A model generated the notes under the pieces. That model was not told the origin of the DNA. It ran no database searches and worked only from the letters and a program-made list of their open reading frames with translations. Positions 36,659 through 47,000 of a stretch of DNA of 64,000 nt are shown here, piece after piece (position 1 is the first letter of the stretch; each line of letters begins with the position of its first letter). Origin of the DNA: an uncultured Stenotrophomonas sp. (lineage in GTDB: Bacteria; Pseudomonadota; Gammaproteobacteria; Xanthomonadales; Xanthomonadaceae). The DNA lies in assembly GCA_913775725.1 (NCBI GenBank), contig CAJYNG010000011.1:1-64000 (forward strand), given 5' to 3'. Made by a program: the position numbers and the translations under genes.

Positions 36659-37534
36659 TCACCGTCCCAATGTGGTCATGACGAAATCGACGAAGCACTG
36701 CAACCGCGGGCGCGGCCTGCGGTCGGGCAGGTAGATCAGGTGCATCGGCCGGGGTTCGGGCAGGTAGTCGCGCAGCAGCGGCTTCAATCGCCCGGCCGCG
36801 ATCTCGCCGGCCAGCAACGCGGTCGGCTGCAGCACCAACCCCGCGCCGGCGACCGCCGCTTCACGCAGCGCGAACCCATCATTGCAGGTCAGGCGCGCCT
36901 CCCAGTCCACCTGTTCGCCGTTGGCCAGCTGCCAACCATGGCCGCCGCGCCAGGCCAGGTGGCTCAGGCAATCATGCCCCTGCAGATCCGCGGGCGTACG
37001 CGGCGTGCCGCGCCGGCGCAGGTAGGACGGTGCCGCACACAGGCTCATCGCATACGGTGGCAGCGGCCGCGCCACCACCTCCTGCGACGGCAGTGGCCCG
37101 ACCCGGATCGCCACGTCGAAGCCGTCCTCGATCAGATCCACACGACGGTTGCTCAGCTCCAGTTCGATGTTCAACTGCGGCTGCGCGCGCAGCAGGCCGG
37201 CCAGTTGTGGCGCCAGCACGCAGCTGCCCCAGGTGGTCGGCGCGGTAACCCGAAGCAGGCCACGCGGCTGTACCTGCAGGCCGGCCACATCGGCCTCGGC
37301 CTGCTGCACCTGCTCCAGCACCTGCCGGCACCCGGCCAGGTAGGCACTGCCGGCTTCGGTCAAGCGCTGGCGGCGGGTGTTCCGTTGCAGCAGCGCGGTA
37401 CCCAGGTGCGCTTCCAGCTGCTGGATGTACTTGCCGACCATCACTGCCGAGACCTGCAGCTGTTCGGCCGCCCCTGCGAAGCTGCCGAACTCGGCCACGG
37501 CGATGAACGCCTGCATGCAGCGAAGGGTGTCCAT
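36659..37534 (-). CDS. LysR-family transcriptional regulator (CrgA-like subgroup)
   Basis: 291 aa. The wHTH is MDTLRCMQAFIAVAEFGSFAGAAEQLQVSAVMVGKYIQQLE; the VGKYIQQLE recognition helix is the CrgA/DmlR-like type. The domain linker LQVQPRGLLRVTAPTTWG is followed by an effector domain. It diverges from a short-chain dehydrogenase-like gene across 98 bases, so that gene is the natural target. Confidence 0.9.
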   Translation of the reverse strand: MDTLRCMQAFIAVAEFGSFAGAAEQLQVSAVMVGKYIQQLEAHLGTALLQRNTRRQRLTEAGSAYLAGCRQVLEQVQQAEADVAGLQVQPRGLLRVTAPTTWGSCVLAPQLAGLLRAQPQLNIELELSNRRVDLIEDGFDVAIRVGPLPSQEVVARPLPPYAMSLCAAPSYLRRRGTPRTPADLQGHDCLSHLAWRGGHGWQLANGEQVDWEARLTCNDGFALREAAVAGAGLVLQPTALLAGEIAAGRLKPLLRDYLPEPRPMHLIYLPDRRPRPRLQCFVDFVMTTLGR

Positions 37535-37632
37535 TACTAATCCAGAGTTAGGAATCTGCGAAGCATACGCCGCTTACCTAACCTCACTGTGACGGCGCAG
37601 ACTGGGCTCATCCCCTCATGCAAGGAACGGCC

Positions 37633-38235
37633 ATGAAGATCCTCCTCGTCGGTGCCAGCGGCACGCTCGGCCAGGCAGTCGCCCGTCAGCTCGGCCAACA
37701 GCACCAGATTCTCGCCGCAGGCCGCAACAGCGGCGAACTGCGCGTCGACCTGACCGACGACGCCAGCGTCGCCGAACTGTTCGCCCGCACCGGACCGGTT
37801 GATGCGGTGATTTCCACCACCGGCACGGTGCACTTCGGCCCGCTGAAGGAAATGACGCCAGCGCAGTTCAACATCGGCCTGCAGGACAAGCTGCTGGGAC
37901 AGGTGCGCCTGGCACTGGCCGCCCAGCACCACCTCAACGCCGGCGGCTCGATCACCCTGACCAGCGGCATCATCAGCGCCCAGCCGATCCGCGACGGCGT
38001 CAACGCCACCGCAGTGAACGCCGCACTGGAAGGTTTCGTGCGTGCGGCTGCATTGGAACTGCTGCCGCGTGGCCTGCGCATCAACGTCGTCAGCCCCAAC
38101 GTGCTGATCGAATCAATGGCGACCTACGGCCCCTATTTCCCGGGCTTTGAAGCGGTAAGCGCACAGCGCGCGGCGCTGGCCTTCCAGCGTGCAGTGGAAG
38201 GCATCCAGAGCGGCGAGACGATCACGGTCTGGTAA
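37633..38235 (+). CDS. Short-chain dehydrogenase-like protein lacking the usual catalytic pair
   Basis: 200 aa from ATG 37633, with AAGGA upstream. The Rossmann glycine motif is VGASGTLGQAVA at the start. The SDR C-half is recognisable (SITLTSGIISAQPIRDG...ALEGFVRAAALELLPRGLRINVVSPNVLIES). Where Tyr-x3-Lys is expected, the sequence reads GVNATAVNAALEG, so catalysis by the classical SDR mechanism is doubtful. It is divergent from a LysR gene. Confidence 0.87.
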   Translation: MKILLVGASGTLGQAVARQLGQQHQILAAGRNSGELRVDLTDDASVAELFARTGPVDAVISTTGTVHFGPLKEMTPAQFNIGLQDKLLGQVRLALAAQHHLNAGGSITLTSGIISAQPIRDGVNATAVNAALEGFVRAAALELLPRGLRINVVSPNVLIESMATYGPYFPGFEAVSAQRAALAFQRAVEGIQSGETITVW

Positions 38236-38236
38236 G

Positions 38237-38302
38237 AAAAAGGGGACGGAGGGGATTAAGTCGTTTGTGCACTTGCGACTTAATCCCCTCCGTCCCCTTT
38301 TT
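38237..38302. repeat. Inverted-repeat element with 27-bp perfect arms
   Basis: Arms 38237-38263 and 38276-38302 are exact reverse complements; their key core is GGGGACGGAGGGGATTAAGT. The 12-base loop is TTTGTGCACTTG. The right arm touches the soxR stop codon. An element with the same arms is at 54677-54752. A terminator role is possible because an A-run and a T-run bound the stem. Confidence 0.88.
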
Positions 38303-38736
38303 CACTCCCAGCGCATCGGGCCGTCGCCGCGTTCGCCGAGGACGTCACCGGGGTTGGCCAGGCGGCAACGCTGCAGCGACAGGCAGCCACAGCCGATGCA
38401 GCCGGTCAGTTCATCACGCAGCAGTTCCAGCATGTGGATGCGCTCCTCCAGCTCGGTGCGCCAGCGCGCGGACAGCTTGGCCCAGTCGGCCTTGGTCGGC
38501 GCGCGGCCCTCGGGCAGGCTTTCGAAGGCACGGCCGACGGCTTCCAGCGGCATGCCCACCCGTTGCGCGACGCGGATCACGGCCAACCGTCGCAGCACGT
38601 CACGGCTGTAGCGACGCTGGTTGCCCGAGGTGCGCAGGCTGCTGATCAGCCCCTTGCGCTCGTAGAAATGCAGCGCGGAAACCGCCACGCCACTGCGCTG
38701 GGAGACTTCGCCAACGCTGAGTTCCTGGGAAACCAT
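38302..38736 (-). CDS. soxR: Redox-sensing activator SoxR (MerR family)
   Basis: 144 aa from ATG 38736. MerR wHTH at ~5-40 ([25 protein letters not shown]), dimer helix ~75-115, and the [2Fe-2S] cluster motif [12 protein letters not shown] (C-x2-C-x-C-x5-C) near the C-terminus. It senses redox-cycling drugs and superoxide. The frame is open upstream to 38829, but homology starts here. It diverges from the MFS gene with a SoxR box in between. Confidence 0.95.
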   Translation of the reverse strand: MVSQELSVGEVSQRSGVAVSALHFYERKGLISSLRTSGNQRRYSRDVLRRLAVIRVAQRVGMPLEAVGRAFESLPEGRAPTKADWAKLSARWRTELEERIHMLELLRDELTGCIGCGCLSLQRCRLANPGDVLGERGDGPMRWE

Positions 38737-38739
38737 TGC

Positions 38740-38770
38740 TTGACCTAAACTGCGGTTGAGGTGGCATGCT
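38740..38770 (+). promoter_or_regulatory. SoxR-activated promoter with SoxR box
   Basis: The operator CCTAAACTGCGGTTGAGG (38744-38761) matches the SoxR consensus CCTCAAGTTAACTTGAGG at 12 of 18 positions. It is framed by -35 TTGACC (38740-38745) and a weak -10 CATGCT (38765-38770) with a 19-base spacer. That long spacer and the box position match E. coli soxS exactly. It drives the MFS gene at 38819 and overlaps the soxR start region, so autoregulation is plausible. Confidence 0.85.
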
Positions 38771-38818
38771 GCTATCTTCGCCGCCAGTTGACAAGCGCGG
38801 CCCGCATCTGACTCGTAT

Positions 38819-40189
38819 ATGTCCCCCACTCTTTCGCCCGCCGACGCCCATGCACCGGCTGATACGTCGATCCTGTCCCCCCGCTATCGCGCCACCACCA
38901 TCGGCATGGTGGCGCTGGTGGGGCTGCATGCCTTCGAAGCCCTGGCGGTGGCGGCGGCCATGCCGACCGTGGCCGAGGCACTGGATGGCCTGCGCCTGTA
39001 TGCGCTGGCCTTCGGCGGCACCCTGGCCACCAGCGTGATCGGCATGACCCTGGCCGGACGCTGGGCCGACCGCCATGGGCCCGCCAGGCCGCTATGGTAC
39101 GGCCTGGCCTGCTTCGTGATGGGGCTGCTGCTGGCCGGCTTTGCGATGCGCATGGGCATGCTGGTGGCCGGGCGCCTGCTGCAGGGCCTGGGTGCGGGCG
39201 CGATCTCGGTCTCGCTGTACGTGATGGTCGGGCGCAGCTATCCCGAACACCTGCGCCCGAAGGTATTTGCCGCGTTCTCGGCCGGCTGGGTGGTGCCGTC
39301 CATGATCGGCCCCGCGCTGAGCGGGCTGATCGTGCAGCATCTCGGCTGGCGCTGGGTGTTCCTTGCAGTGCCACTGCTGGCCATTCCGGCCGCGCTGCTG
39401 CTGCGCCCCGCGCTGGCACGAATGCAGCCCACCGACGCGGGTGGCAGCGACGACGGGCGAGGCAACGTGGTGCGCTGGGCCAGCGGTGCCTCGTTGGCGG
39501 CGCTGCTGCTCTACTTCGGCGGCCAGCAGCAGGGTCTGCCTGCGCTGCTCTGCATCGGTGTGGCACTGCTGGCGCTGCTGTTCTGCGTACATCGACTGCT
39601 TCCGCCCGGAACCCTGGTCTTGCGCCGTGGACTGCCGAGCGTGATCGCGCTGCGCGGCGTCGCGGCGGCCGCATTCTTCGCCTGCGAGGCCTACCTGCCG
39701 CTGCTGCTGCAGCGTGAACGCGGGCTCTCACCCAGCTGGGCCGGTGCCGTGCTCAGTCTTGGCGCACTGGGTTGGTTCGCCGGTTCATGGCTGCAGGGCC
39801 ACCAGCAGCGTGGCTGGTCGCGCCAGCAGTTGCTGCGCATGGGCACGCCGCTGATGACGATCGGTATCGCCGCCACCCTGGCCGTGCTGTTCAACGCCGT
39901 GCCGCTGCCGGTGGCCCTGGTCGGCTGGGCCATGACCGGGTTCGGCATGGGCATGATCTACGCCAGCCTGTCGGTGCTGACGCTGTCATTGTCCGCACCG
40001 CAGGAGCAAGGTGCCAACACCTCGTCACTGCAGCTGAGCGAGGCGTTGTCGGTGACCACCGCGCTGGCGGTTTCCGGCGCGCTGTTCGCGCTGTTCGTGC
40101 AAAGCGCACCCCACACCGGCTACGTGCTGTGCCTGGCAATCACCTTCGGCCTGGCGCTGCTGGCCACGGTGATCGCGCGGCGGGTGTAG
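38819..40189 (+). CDS. mfsA: MFS efflux transporter, MfsA-like, SoxR-controlled
   Basis: 456 aa, about 14 hydrophobic segments. [17 protein letters not shown] is the MFS loop 2-3 motif, and the following [50 protein letters not shown] has the drug-antiporter motif C pattern. In S. maltophilia, mfsA beside soxR has been described as a SoxR-activated pump giving paraquat resistance; context and the SoxR box support the same assignment here. The first residues are Ser/Pro-rich. Confidence 0.85.
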   Translation: MSPTLSPADAHAPADTSILSPRYRATTIGMVALVGLHAFEALAVAAAMPTVAEALDGLRLYALAFGGTLATSVIGMTLAGRWADRHGPARPLWYGLACFVMGLLLAGFAMRMGMLVAGRLLQGLGAGAISVSLYVMVGRSYPEHLRPKVFAAFSAGWVVPSMIGPALSGLIVQHLGWRWVFLAVPLLAIPAALLLRPALARMQPTDAGGSDDGRGNVVRWASGASLAALLLYFGGQQQGLPALLCIGVALLALLFCVHRLLPPGTLVLRRGLPSVIALRGVAAAAFFACEAYLPLLLQRERGLSPSWAGAVLSLGALGWFAGSWLQGHQQRGWSRQQLLRMGTPLMTIGIAATLAVLFNAVPLPVALVGWAMTGFGMGMIYASLSVLTLSLSAPQEQGANTSSLQLSEALSVTTALAVSGALFALFVQSAPHTGYVLCLAITFGLALLATVIARRV

Positions 40190-40208
40190 CGCCGCCGCAT
40201 TGCGGGAT

Positions 40209-40231
40209 TGCCGGCCAGCGGCCGGCACTAG
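40209..40231 (-). repeat. SMAG-type palindrome
   Basis: TGCCGGCCAGCGGCCGGCA hairpin followed by CTAG, i.e. a TAG-headed SMAG on the minus strand. It lies between the convergent MFS and lipoprotein genes and overlaps the latter's last codons. Confidence 0.75.
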
Positions 40232-42249
40232 CGGGTGCCAGCCCCCATGTCATCGATATCCCGGTGCAGGATGCGCCGCACCTCCAGCACCGCCTGCGGG
40301 GTCTCCTGCACGCTGTGGCCGGAAATGATCACCTTCTCCGACAATGCGCCCGGCAGGTGCGCGCTCCAGTAAGGCACCAGCCCGTCATCGGACTTCTCCA
40401 CCGGCAGTTCCGGTTTGCGCTGGGCGATGATCGAGTGGTACTTCAGGCCCGCTTCGATCGGCAGCTGTGCGGTGGCCTTCACGAACGGATCGCTGGCCTT
40501 GAGGTTGTCGATGCTGTTCGGAATCTTCGGCTTGGCGGTGCCATCGACCTGCTGCTCGGCCTGTGCCAGCGCCATGAACACGTCCTCGAACTTGCCGAGA
40601 ATGGTCAGCGGCAGGCGCACCAGGCGACCGATCAGCCGCCCGACCTTGTTGCCGGCAATGTCAGTGCCCTGGTGCGGCGCGGCGATGAAGATCGCGCGTT
40701 CCACGTTCGGCTGTGCCTTGAAATGCAGCAGCGGGCCCAGCTTGTTCTGCACCCGCTTCAGTCGTTCCCCCTTCAGGTCGTAGTTCGCCAGCAGGTCATT
40801 CCACAGCACGTCACCCGAATCGCTCACCAGCAGCCGGGCCAGTACGCCGCCCATGCTGTGGCCGATGTAGACCATGTCCTTCGATGCACGCGTGGTGCCA
40901 TTGGGATCGAAGTGCTTCAGCGTGTCGTTGAACGCGTTGGCGATCTCGTAGCGGTTCAGCGCGATCGGTGCATTGGTGGGGTAATAGACCTGCCACACCT
41001 GGAACTGCTGGCGCAGCTCGGGATCGCCCATGATCTCGTTGGCCAGGTTCACCCAGGCTTCCGGGCTGCTGGCCAGGCCGTGCAACATGAAGATGATGCG
41101 GCGGTTGGGGTCCCACGGCTGCATCAGGTAGATGTGCGGTTCGCCGATGCCCTCACTCATGCCGAACAGGGTGCGCAGCGACTGCCTGGCGAAGCCACTC
41201 TGTGCCAACCACAGGCCGTAGGCGGCAGTGAAGTTACCGGCCAGTGGCACCTGTTCGCCGTGCAGGGTGATGCGCTCGGTGGCTTCCGGCGAATAGGCAT
41301 CCAGTTCGACCCGGCGCGTACGCATCACGTCTTCCAGGCTGCTGCCCTCGAAACGCAGCAGTGCGGTGACGTTGATCGAGGACATCTCACTGAACTCGGG
41401 CACCGAATCGTCATGGCGATGACGACGACCGCGACGCTCGTCGTCCTCATCGTCCGATGCCGTTTCGGCCTTCGGGCCATCCGGTGCGATCACCGGCGCG
41501 ACCAGCTTCGGTGGGTCCATCACCATCACCAGCTCGGCACCGAAACCATCGCGGCGATAGGTACTGCGCAGGCCGACGAAGCTGACGGTGCCGGCCGGCA
41601 CCAGCTGCGCAGGAATGCTCTTCAGGCCCAGCTGCTGGTAGTTGGAAGCCAGCGACCAGCTGCCCACGGTCAGTGGCTTGGTGTAGTCCTCGCCGGCCAG
41701 TGCCGCCGCACGCGCACGCACGAACAGCACCACCGCCGCCTTCTCGGCCGCGTAGTTGTAGTAGTCGCGCACCTGCGTCTGGCGATCCTCGAAGGCACGG
41801 TCGGACGGTGAGCGGCCACTGTAGAACAGGTAGGCATAGGCATAGCGCGCGGCTTCCAGCCATGCATCCAATGCCGCATCACTCATCGGCGGGTCGCCGG
41901 CGGCAGTCTTCTTCGGCGTCATCGCCAGCGCGGCCTTCACCCACAATTCGGACAGCGCCGACAGCCGCTGCTCGACATTGAGGTCATCGGTCATCAGCAG
42001 CGTGCTGCGGCAGACCAGGAAGTCCTTCTCGCACTGCGACTCATCCAGGCCTGCTGCGCTGAGCGTTTCGCGCGCGGCCGGGCTGAGCTTGCCGGTGTTG
42101 AGCACATCCGCGCGCTTGTTGACCAGCGAATCGCTGGACTTGACCTGCTTGACGGTGACCATCGCGCAGCCGCTGCTGCCCAGCAGCAGGAAGGCGGCGA
42201 ACAACACCGGCAGCAGGCGCTGCCAGCGGGTCAGAAAGAGTTGGGTCAT
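40228..42249 (-). CDS. Large lipase/esterase lipoprotein
   Basis: 673 aa. Lipoprotein signal with lipobox LLLGSSGC (Cys ~28). The ~1-370 half is a helical/beta region without a recognised fold (contains a DDEDDERRGRRHRHDD charged stretch). The C-terminal ~350 residues form an alpha/beta hydrolase: FMLHGLASSPEAWVNLANEI, nucleophile GHSMGGVLARLLVSDSG, and a His in IISGHSVQETPQAVLEVRRIL near the end. It is predicted envelope-anchored. Its start shares TAATG with the DUF4105 stop, so the pair is coupled. Confidence 0.85.
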   Translation of the reverse strand: MTQLFLTRWQRLLPVLFAAFLLLGSSGCAMVTVKQVKSSDSLVNKRADVLNTGKLSPAARETLSAAGLDESQCEKDFLVCRSTLLMTDDLNVEQRLSALSELWVKAALAMTPKKTAAGDPPMSDAALDAWLEAARYAYAYLFYSGRSPSDRAFEDRQTQVRDYYNYAAEKAAVVLFVRARAAALAGEDYTKPLTVGSWSLASNYQQLGLKSIPAQLVPAGTVSFVGLRSTYRRDGFGAELVMVMDPPKLVAPVIAPDGPKAETASDDEDDERRGRRHRHDDSVPEFSEMSSINVTALLRFEGSSLEDVMRTRRVELDAYSPEATERITLHGEQVPLAGNFTAAYGLWLAQSGFARQSLRTLFGMSEGIGEPHIYLMQPWDPNRRIIFMLHGLASSPEAWVNLANEIMGDPELRQQFQVWQVYYPTNAPIALNRYEIANAFNDTLKHFDPNGTTRASKDMVYIGHSMGGVLARLLVSDSGDVLWNDLLANYDLKGERLKRVQNKLGPLLHFKAQPNVERAIFIAAPHQGTDIAGNKVGRLIGRLVRLPLTILGKFEDVFMALAQAEQQVDGTAKPKIPNSIDNLKASDPFVKATAQLPIEAGLKYHSIIAQRKPELPVEKSDDGLVPYWSAHLPGALSEKVIISGHSVQETPQAVLEVRRILHRDIDDMGAGTR

Positions 42250-43223
42250 TACTGCGGGTCCTCCTCGGTGCCGGGCACGCCCTGGCGGATTGCGGTGGAG
42301 AAATTGGCGCCATCACCGAGATCCAGCGCGCGCTGGGTGATGCGGCCCTTGGCATGCAGCTCGGTGTACGGCACGCCCGGAGTGAGCGCACCGACCTCCT
42401 GCGCGTACTCGGCCAGGTAACCGGACAGCAGCAGGCGGTAATCCAGCGGCAGGCGCGGTGCGATGTGGCGGGCCAGATCGAAGACGATCGTGGTGCAGTT
42501 GCTGGTCAACGTGTTGTAGAAGCCGGGCTTCGCATCCAGTTCGCGGGCCTGCGCGATGTACGCAGCGAACAGTTCCTTCAGCTGCGCGCGGTCCATGCCA
42601 TGCAGGCGGTACAGGTAGACATCCTCGCCACGCGCGTTGGTGCGTGTGCGGATGATGTCGGTCTCCTCCGAAGCCACCAGGGTCATCTCGAACTTGCGGA
42701 AGAAGCCGCCCAGCGCCGAGAACGACTCACCGCGCTCCTTGCGGATCTCCAGCGAGAACACCACGTGGCGACCGTCCTCGAAGCCGAACGAGATCAGGGT
42801 GTGGGCAATGGCCGGGCCCATCCAGTACGACAGCACCAGGTCGGCCGAGCGCAGCTGGTCCAGGTCGTACTCGCGGCGCACCCAGTGTGCGTCGTAGTCG
42901 GTTTCGGTGCGCCAGCTGAAGTCACGCACATTGTCCAGCACGACGTGGCGGCCATCGAAGGACACCACGTGCAGGCGCTGGGCCACGTCATCGGCCCACA
43001 ACCGGTCCTGGCGCGGGGTCAGCAGCAGCCACCACAGGCCGGCCAGTGCCAGCGATGCCCCGAACGCCAGACCCAGGCGGCGCGAGGCACGGCCCCGCGC
43101 GACCCGCCACGACGCCCACAGCGCAACCAGCAGCCACAGCCCGGCGACGCCGGTGGCCAGCCAGCCCGGCCCCGGCAACTGATAGGCCAGCAGCCCGGTC
43201 ACCCACAGCGCCAGCAGCGCCAT
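42249..43223 (-). CDS. DUF4105 inner-membrane protein
   Basis: About 324 aa from ATG 43223, where AGGAAG lies 4 bases upstream; longer starts up to 43301 are possible. Three N-terminal hydrophobic segments (~1-80) precede the periplasmic DUF4105 domain. Its landmarks are WSTVWVRREYD-like (DAHWVRREYDLDQL), DIIRTRTNARGEDVYLYR and FYNTLTSNCTTIVFDLARHI, with a conserved Asn-Cys-Thr. Function is unknown (lipoprotein/peptidase-like fold suspected). It is coupled to the downstream lipase gene. Confidence 0.85.
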   Translation of the reverse strand: MALLALWVTGLLAYQLPGPGWLATGVAGLWLLVALWASWRVARGRASRRLGLAFGASLALAGLWWLLLTPRQDRLWADDVAQRLHVVSFDGRHVVLDNVRDFSWRTETDYDAHWVRREYDLDQLRSADLVLSYWMGPAIAHTLISFGFEDGRHVVFSLEIRKERGESFSALGGFFRKFEMTLVASEETDIIRTRTNARGEDVYLYRLHGMDRAQLKELFAAYIAQARELDAKPGFYNTLTSNCTTIVFDLARHIAPRLPLDYRLLLSGYLAEYAQEVGALTPGVPYTELHAKGRITQRALDLGDGANFSTAIRQGVPGTEEDPQ

Positions 43224-43394
43224 GGCACTTCCTGTCATCCATCGTCCTGCGGCTTTCACTGGCATCCTGTCGCGGTCCTGAAGCCGCATAGTTAGCCACA
43301 AGCGGGTTCACCGTGGCATCTACGGCCCGTTCAGGCAGGCCGGCGCACCGTCGGCGGCGGCCTCTGCGGCCAGATTCACCTCACAGGAGCAACG

Positions 43395-43799
43395 ATGGGC
43401 ATCACTTCCGTGGCCGGCATTCCGGTCCAACCCCGGCATCGCGCCACCTGCCACTGCGGCACGGTCGAGCTGCTGCTGGACCTGCCTGATGGCATCGTCG
43501 ATCCCCGCCGCTGCGACTGCTCGATGTGCCGGCGCCGTGGCGCCATTGCCGCCAGCGTCACCCGCCAGGGCCTGCAGGTGGTGCGCGGGCAGAATCACCT
43601 GCAGATGTACCAGTTCAACACCCATGTGGCTGAACATTACTTCTGCGGTGTGTGTGGCATCTACACCCACCACCGGCGCCGCTCCAACCCCGACCAGTTC
43701 GGTTACAACGTGGCCTGCCTGGAAGGCATCGACCCGTTTGCGCTGGGCATCATCCCGGTCAACGACGGGGTCAACCACCCGGCCGACCGCGGCGCCTAG
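43395..43799 (+). CDS. GFA family protein
   Basis: 134 aa of the Gfa/CENP-V zinc fold. The Cys pattern is ATCHCGTVEL, then RRCDCSMCRRRGAIAASV, then HYFCGVCGIYTHHRRRSNPDQFGYNVAC. These bind two zinc ions. Glutathione-dependent formaldehyde activation is the historical name, but the reaction is not established for most members. A strong CAGGAG precedes the ATG. Confidence 0.9.
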   Translation: MGITSVAGIPVQPRHRATCHCGTVELLLDLPDGIVDPRRCDCSMCRRRGAIAASVTRQGLQVVRGQNHLQMYQFNTHVAEHYFCGVCGIYTHHRRRSNPDQFGYNVACLEGIDPFALGIIPVNDGVNHPADRGA

Positions 43800-43969
43800 T
43801 GGCGCGTGCGCCGCAGCGGCGCGGCGACCTTCTGCCACGGCGCCATGCCGCTGCGCCCGGCCCGCACAGGGCGTTTCAACCAGGGCCGGCGGGGCGTCGC
43901 CTGCGGTTCGGCGGCGATCGGGGGAGGAACAGGTCTGCGGCCGGGCCAGAGATGATCGAGCAGCCACAT
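43796..43969 (-). CDS. Small basic protein, unknown function
   Basis: 57 aa. It begins MWLLDHLWPGRRPVPPP and ends in a basic APLRRTRH tail. A GGAG ribosome site sits 7 bases before the ATG and the stop overlaps the GFA stop on the other strand by 3 bases. It is too short for standard gene finding. Rich in Arg, Pro and Trp (pI high). No family is recognised. The rest of 43970-44069 shows no gene. Confidence 0.45.
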   Translation of the reverse strand: MWLLDHLWPGRRPVPPPIAAEPQATPRRPWLKRPVRAGRSGMAPWQKVAAPLRRTRH

Positions 43970-44069
43970 GGCAGGTCTCCGTGGGGGACGGGGACGGCCT
44001 ACGCTAGCGACACCTGGGCAAAGGACGGGTGATGGTGCTGCGGCAGTCAGATGACAGCTGTGCCCCCCC

Positions 44070-47000
44070 TCAGTCCAGCGGCCGTGACCGGCCCAGGCGG
44101 CGCACCAGCACGAAGAACAGCGGCACCAGCACCACCGCCAGCACCGTGCCGGACACCATGCCGCCGATCACGCTCATGCCGATCTCACGGCGACTGACCG
44201 CACCGGCACCGGTGGCCAACGCCAACGGAATCACACCGGCCACAAAGGCCAACGACGTCATCACGATCGGGCGCAGGCGCAGGCGTGCGCCCTGCAGCGC
44301 CGCCTCCACCGCAGAACTGCCGGCGCGATAGCGGGCTTCGGCAAACTCAACGATCAGGATCGCATTCTTGGCCGACAGTCCGATGGTGGTCAGCAGACCC
44401 ACCTGGAAGTAGATGTCGTTGACGAAGCCCGCCGCCGTGGTCGCCAGCACGGTACCAATCACGCCCAAGGGGATCACCAGCACCACCGCCACCGGTACCG
44501 TCCAGCTCTCATAGAGCGCCGCCAGGCACAGGAAAATGAAGGCGATGGAGGCGGTGTACAGCCACAGCGTCTGGTTGCTGGCCAGTTGCTCCTGATAGGA
44601 CAGGCCGCTCCACTGCAGGTCGAATCCGGGTTGATCGGCAACCAGCGCCTGCATGCGCTGCATCGCCTCGCCCGAGCTGCGCCCTTCGGCGGCGCTGCCC
44701 TGGATCTGCATCGCCGGCAGGCCGTTGAAACGCTGCTGCAACTGCGGCCCGCGCGCCCAGTGGCTGCTGGCGAAGCTGGCGAACGACGCCATCTGGCCGT
44801 TGCCACCGCGCACATACCACTGGCCGATGTCGTCGGGCACACTGCGGTAGGGCTGGTCACCCTGCATGTAGACCCGCTTGACCCGGCCACGGTCGAGGAA
44901 GTCGTTGATGTAGCTGCCGCCCCACGCCGCCGACAGCGTGGAATTGATGTCGGCCTGGGCCAGGCCCAGCGCGCTGGCCTGGGCATGGTCGATGTCCAGC
45001 CGCAGCTCGGCCTTGTCGCCCAGGCCGTTCAGGCGCACCGAGGTGAGCCCATCGTCTTCGCCGGCCGCACGCACCACCTGTTCCTGCGCTGCCTGCAGGG
45101 CCACACGCCCGGCCGCACTGGTGTCCTGCAACCACAGTTCGAAGCCGCTGGACTGACCCAGTCCACGCACCGCCGGCGGTGCCAGTACATTGACCTTGGC
45201 ATCCGGCAAGCTGCGGAAGTAGGCATTGGCACGCGTGATGATCGCCGCAGCGGTGTTGTCGCCCGTGCGCTCATCCCAGGGTTTCAGGGCGAGGAAGCCC
45301 TGCCCTGCGTTCTGGCCGGTGCCGGCATTGTTGCGCCCGACCACCACGAACACCACATCCAGGTTCTGCTTCTCGTGCTCCATGAAGTAGCGGCTGATCT
45401 GCTCACCCAGCGCTTCGGTACGCGCCATTGGCGTGCCCTCCGGCGTGGAGAACTGGAAGGTCACCTGACCCTGGTCTTCCACCGGCAGGAAACCGGTCGG
45501 CATGCGCGCGTACAACGCAATCATGGCGACCACCAGCAGCAGGTAGAACGCCATCCAGCGCCGCGGCCGGGCGACCACGCCACCGAGCTTTCCCTGATAG
45601 GCCAACTGGCTGCGCTCGACACCCCGGTTGAACGCCCTGAAGAAACGGCCCTGCGGTTTCTGCGCCGAAGACGGCTTGAGCAGGGTCGCGCACAGCGCCG
45701 GGGTCAGCGTCAGCGCGACCAGCGCCGACAGCGCCATCGCCGAAGCAATGGTGATCGAGAACTGCCGGTAGATGATGCCGGTGGAACCACCGAACAGGGC
45801 CATCGGCAGGAACACCGCGCCCAGCACCACGGTGATGCCGATCAGCGCGCCGGTGATCTCGCCCATCGATTTTTCGGTCGCTTCGCGTGGCGGCAGATGC
45901 TCGTCGTGGATGATGCGCTCCACGTTTTCCACCACCACGATCGCGTCGTCGACCAGCAGGCCGATCGCCAGCACCATCGCGAACAAGGTCAGCGTATTGA
46001 TGGTGAATCCGGCGACGGCCAGCACGCCGAAGGTACCCAGCAGCACCACCGGCACCGTGATCGCCGGGATCAACGTGGCACGCAGGTTCTGCAGGAACAG
46101 GAACATCACCACGACCACCAGCACGATGGCTTCGATGAGGGTATGGATGACCCCCTCGATCGAGACCCGCACGAACGGTGTGCTGTCACGCGGATAGGCC
46201 ACCTGCAGCCCCGGCGGGAAGGTCGGTCGCAGCCGTTCGATCTCCGCGCGCACGGCATCGGCAGTGGCCAGTGCATTGGCACCGGAGGCCAGGGTCACCG
46301 AGAAGCCGGCCGCCGGATAGCCGTTGAGATAGCTGCTGGTCTGGTAGTTCTCCGCGCCGATCTCGACCCGTGCGACGTCGCCCAGCAACACCGCCGCACC
46401 ATTGGGCAGGGTGCGCAGGATGATCGCGCGGAACTGTTCAGGCGTCTGCAGGCGCGACTGCGCGGTGACCGTGGCGTTGAGGCTCTGCGTCGGGCTGGAC
46501 GGCATCGCGCCCAGCTCACCCGCCGTCACCTGCGTGTTCTGCGCCTGGATTGCAGTGCGCACATCTGCCGGCATCAGGTCATAGGCGCGCAGCTTGTGCG
46601 GGTCCAGCCACACGCGCATCGCATAGGCCGAGCCGAACACATTGATCTCGCCCACACCCGGGATGCGGCTGATCGGATCCTGCACGTTGCTGACCAGGAA
46701 GTCGGAGACGTCCACGCGCTCCATGCGCCGGCTGGTGTCGTACAGCGAGACCACCATCAGCGAATCGCCCTGCGACTTGGCCACGGTCACGCCCTGCTGC
46801 TGCACTTCCTGCGGCAGCCGGTTGATGGCCTGGTTGACACTGTTCTGCACCTGCACCTGGGCGATATCGGGGTTGGCGCTCTGGTCGAAGGTGACCGTGA
46901 TCCGCGCCTGCCCCGATGACGAACTGGTCGACGAGAAATACAGCAGGTGGTCGATGCCCTTGATCTGCTGTTCGATCACCTGGGTAACGCTGTCTTCCAC

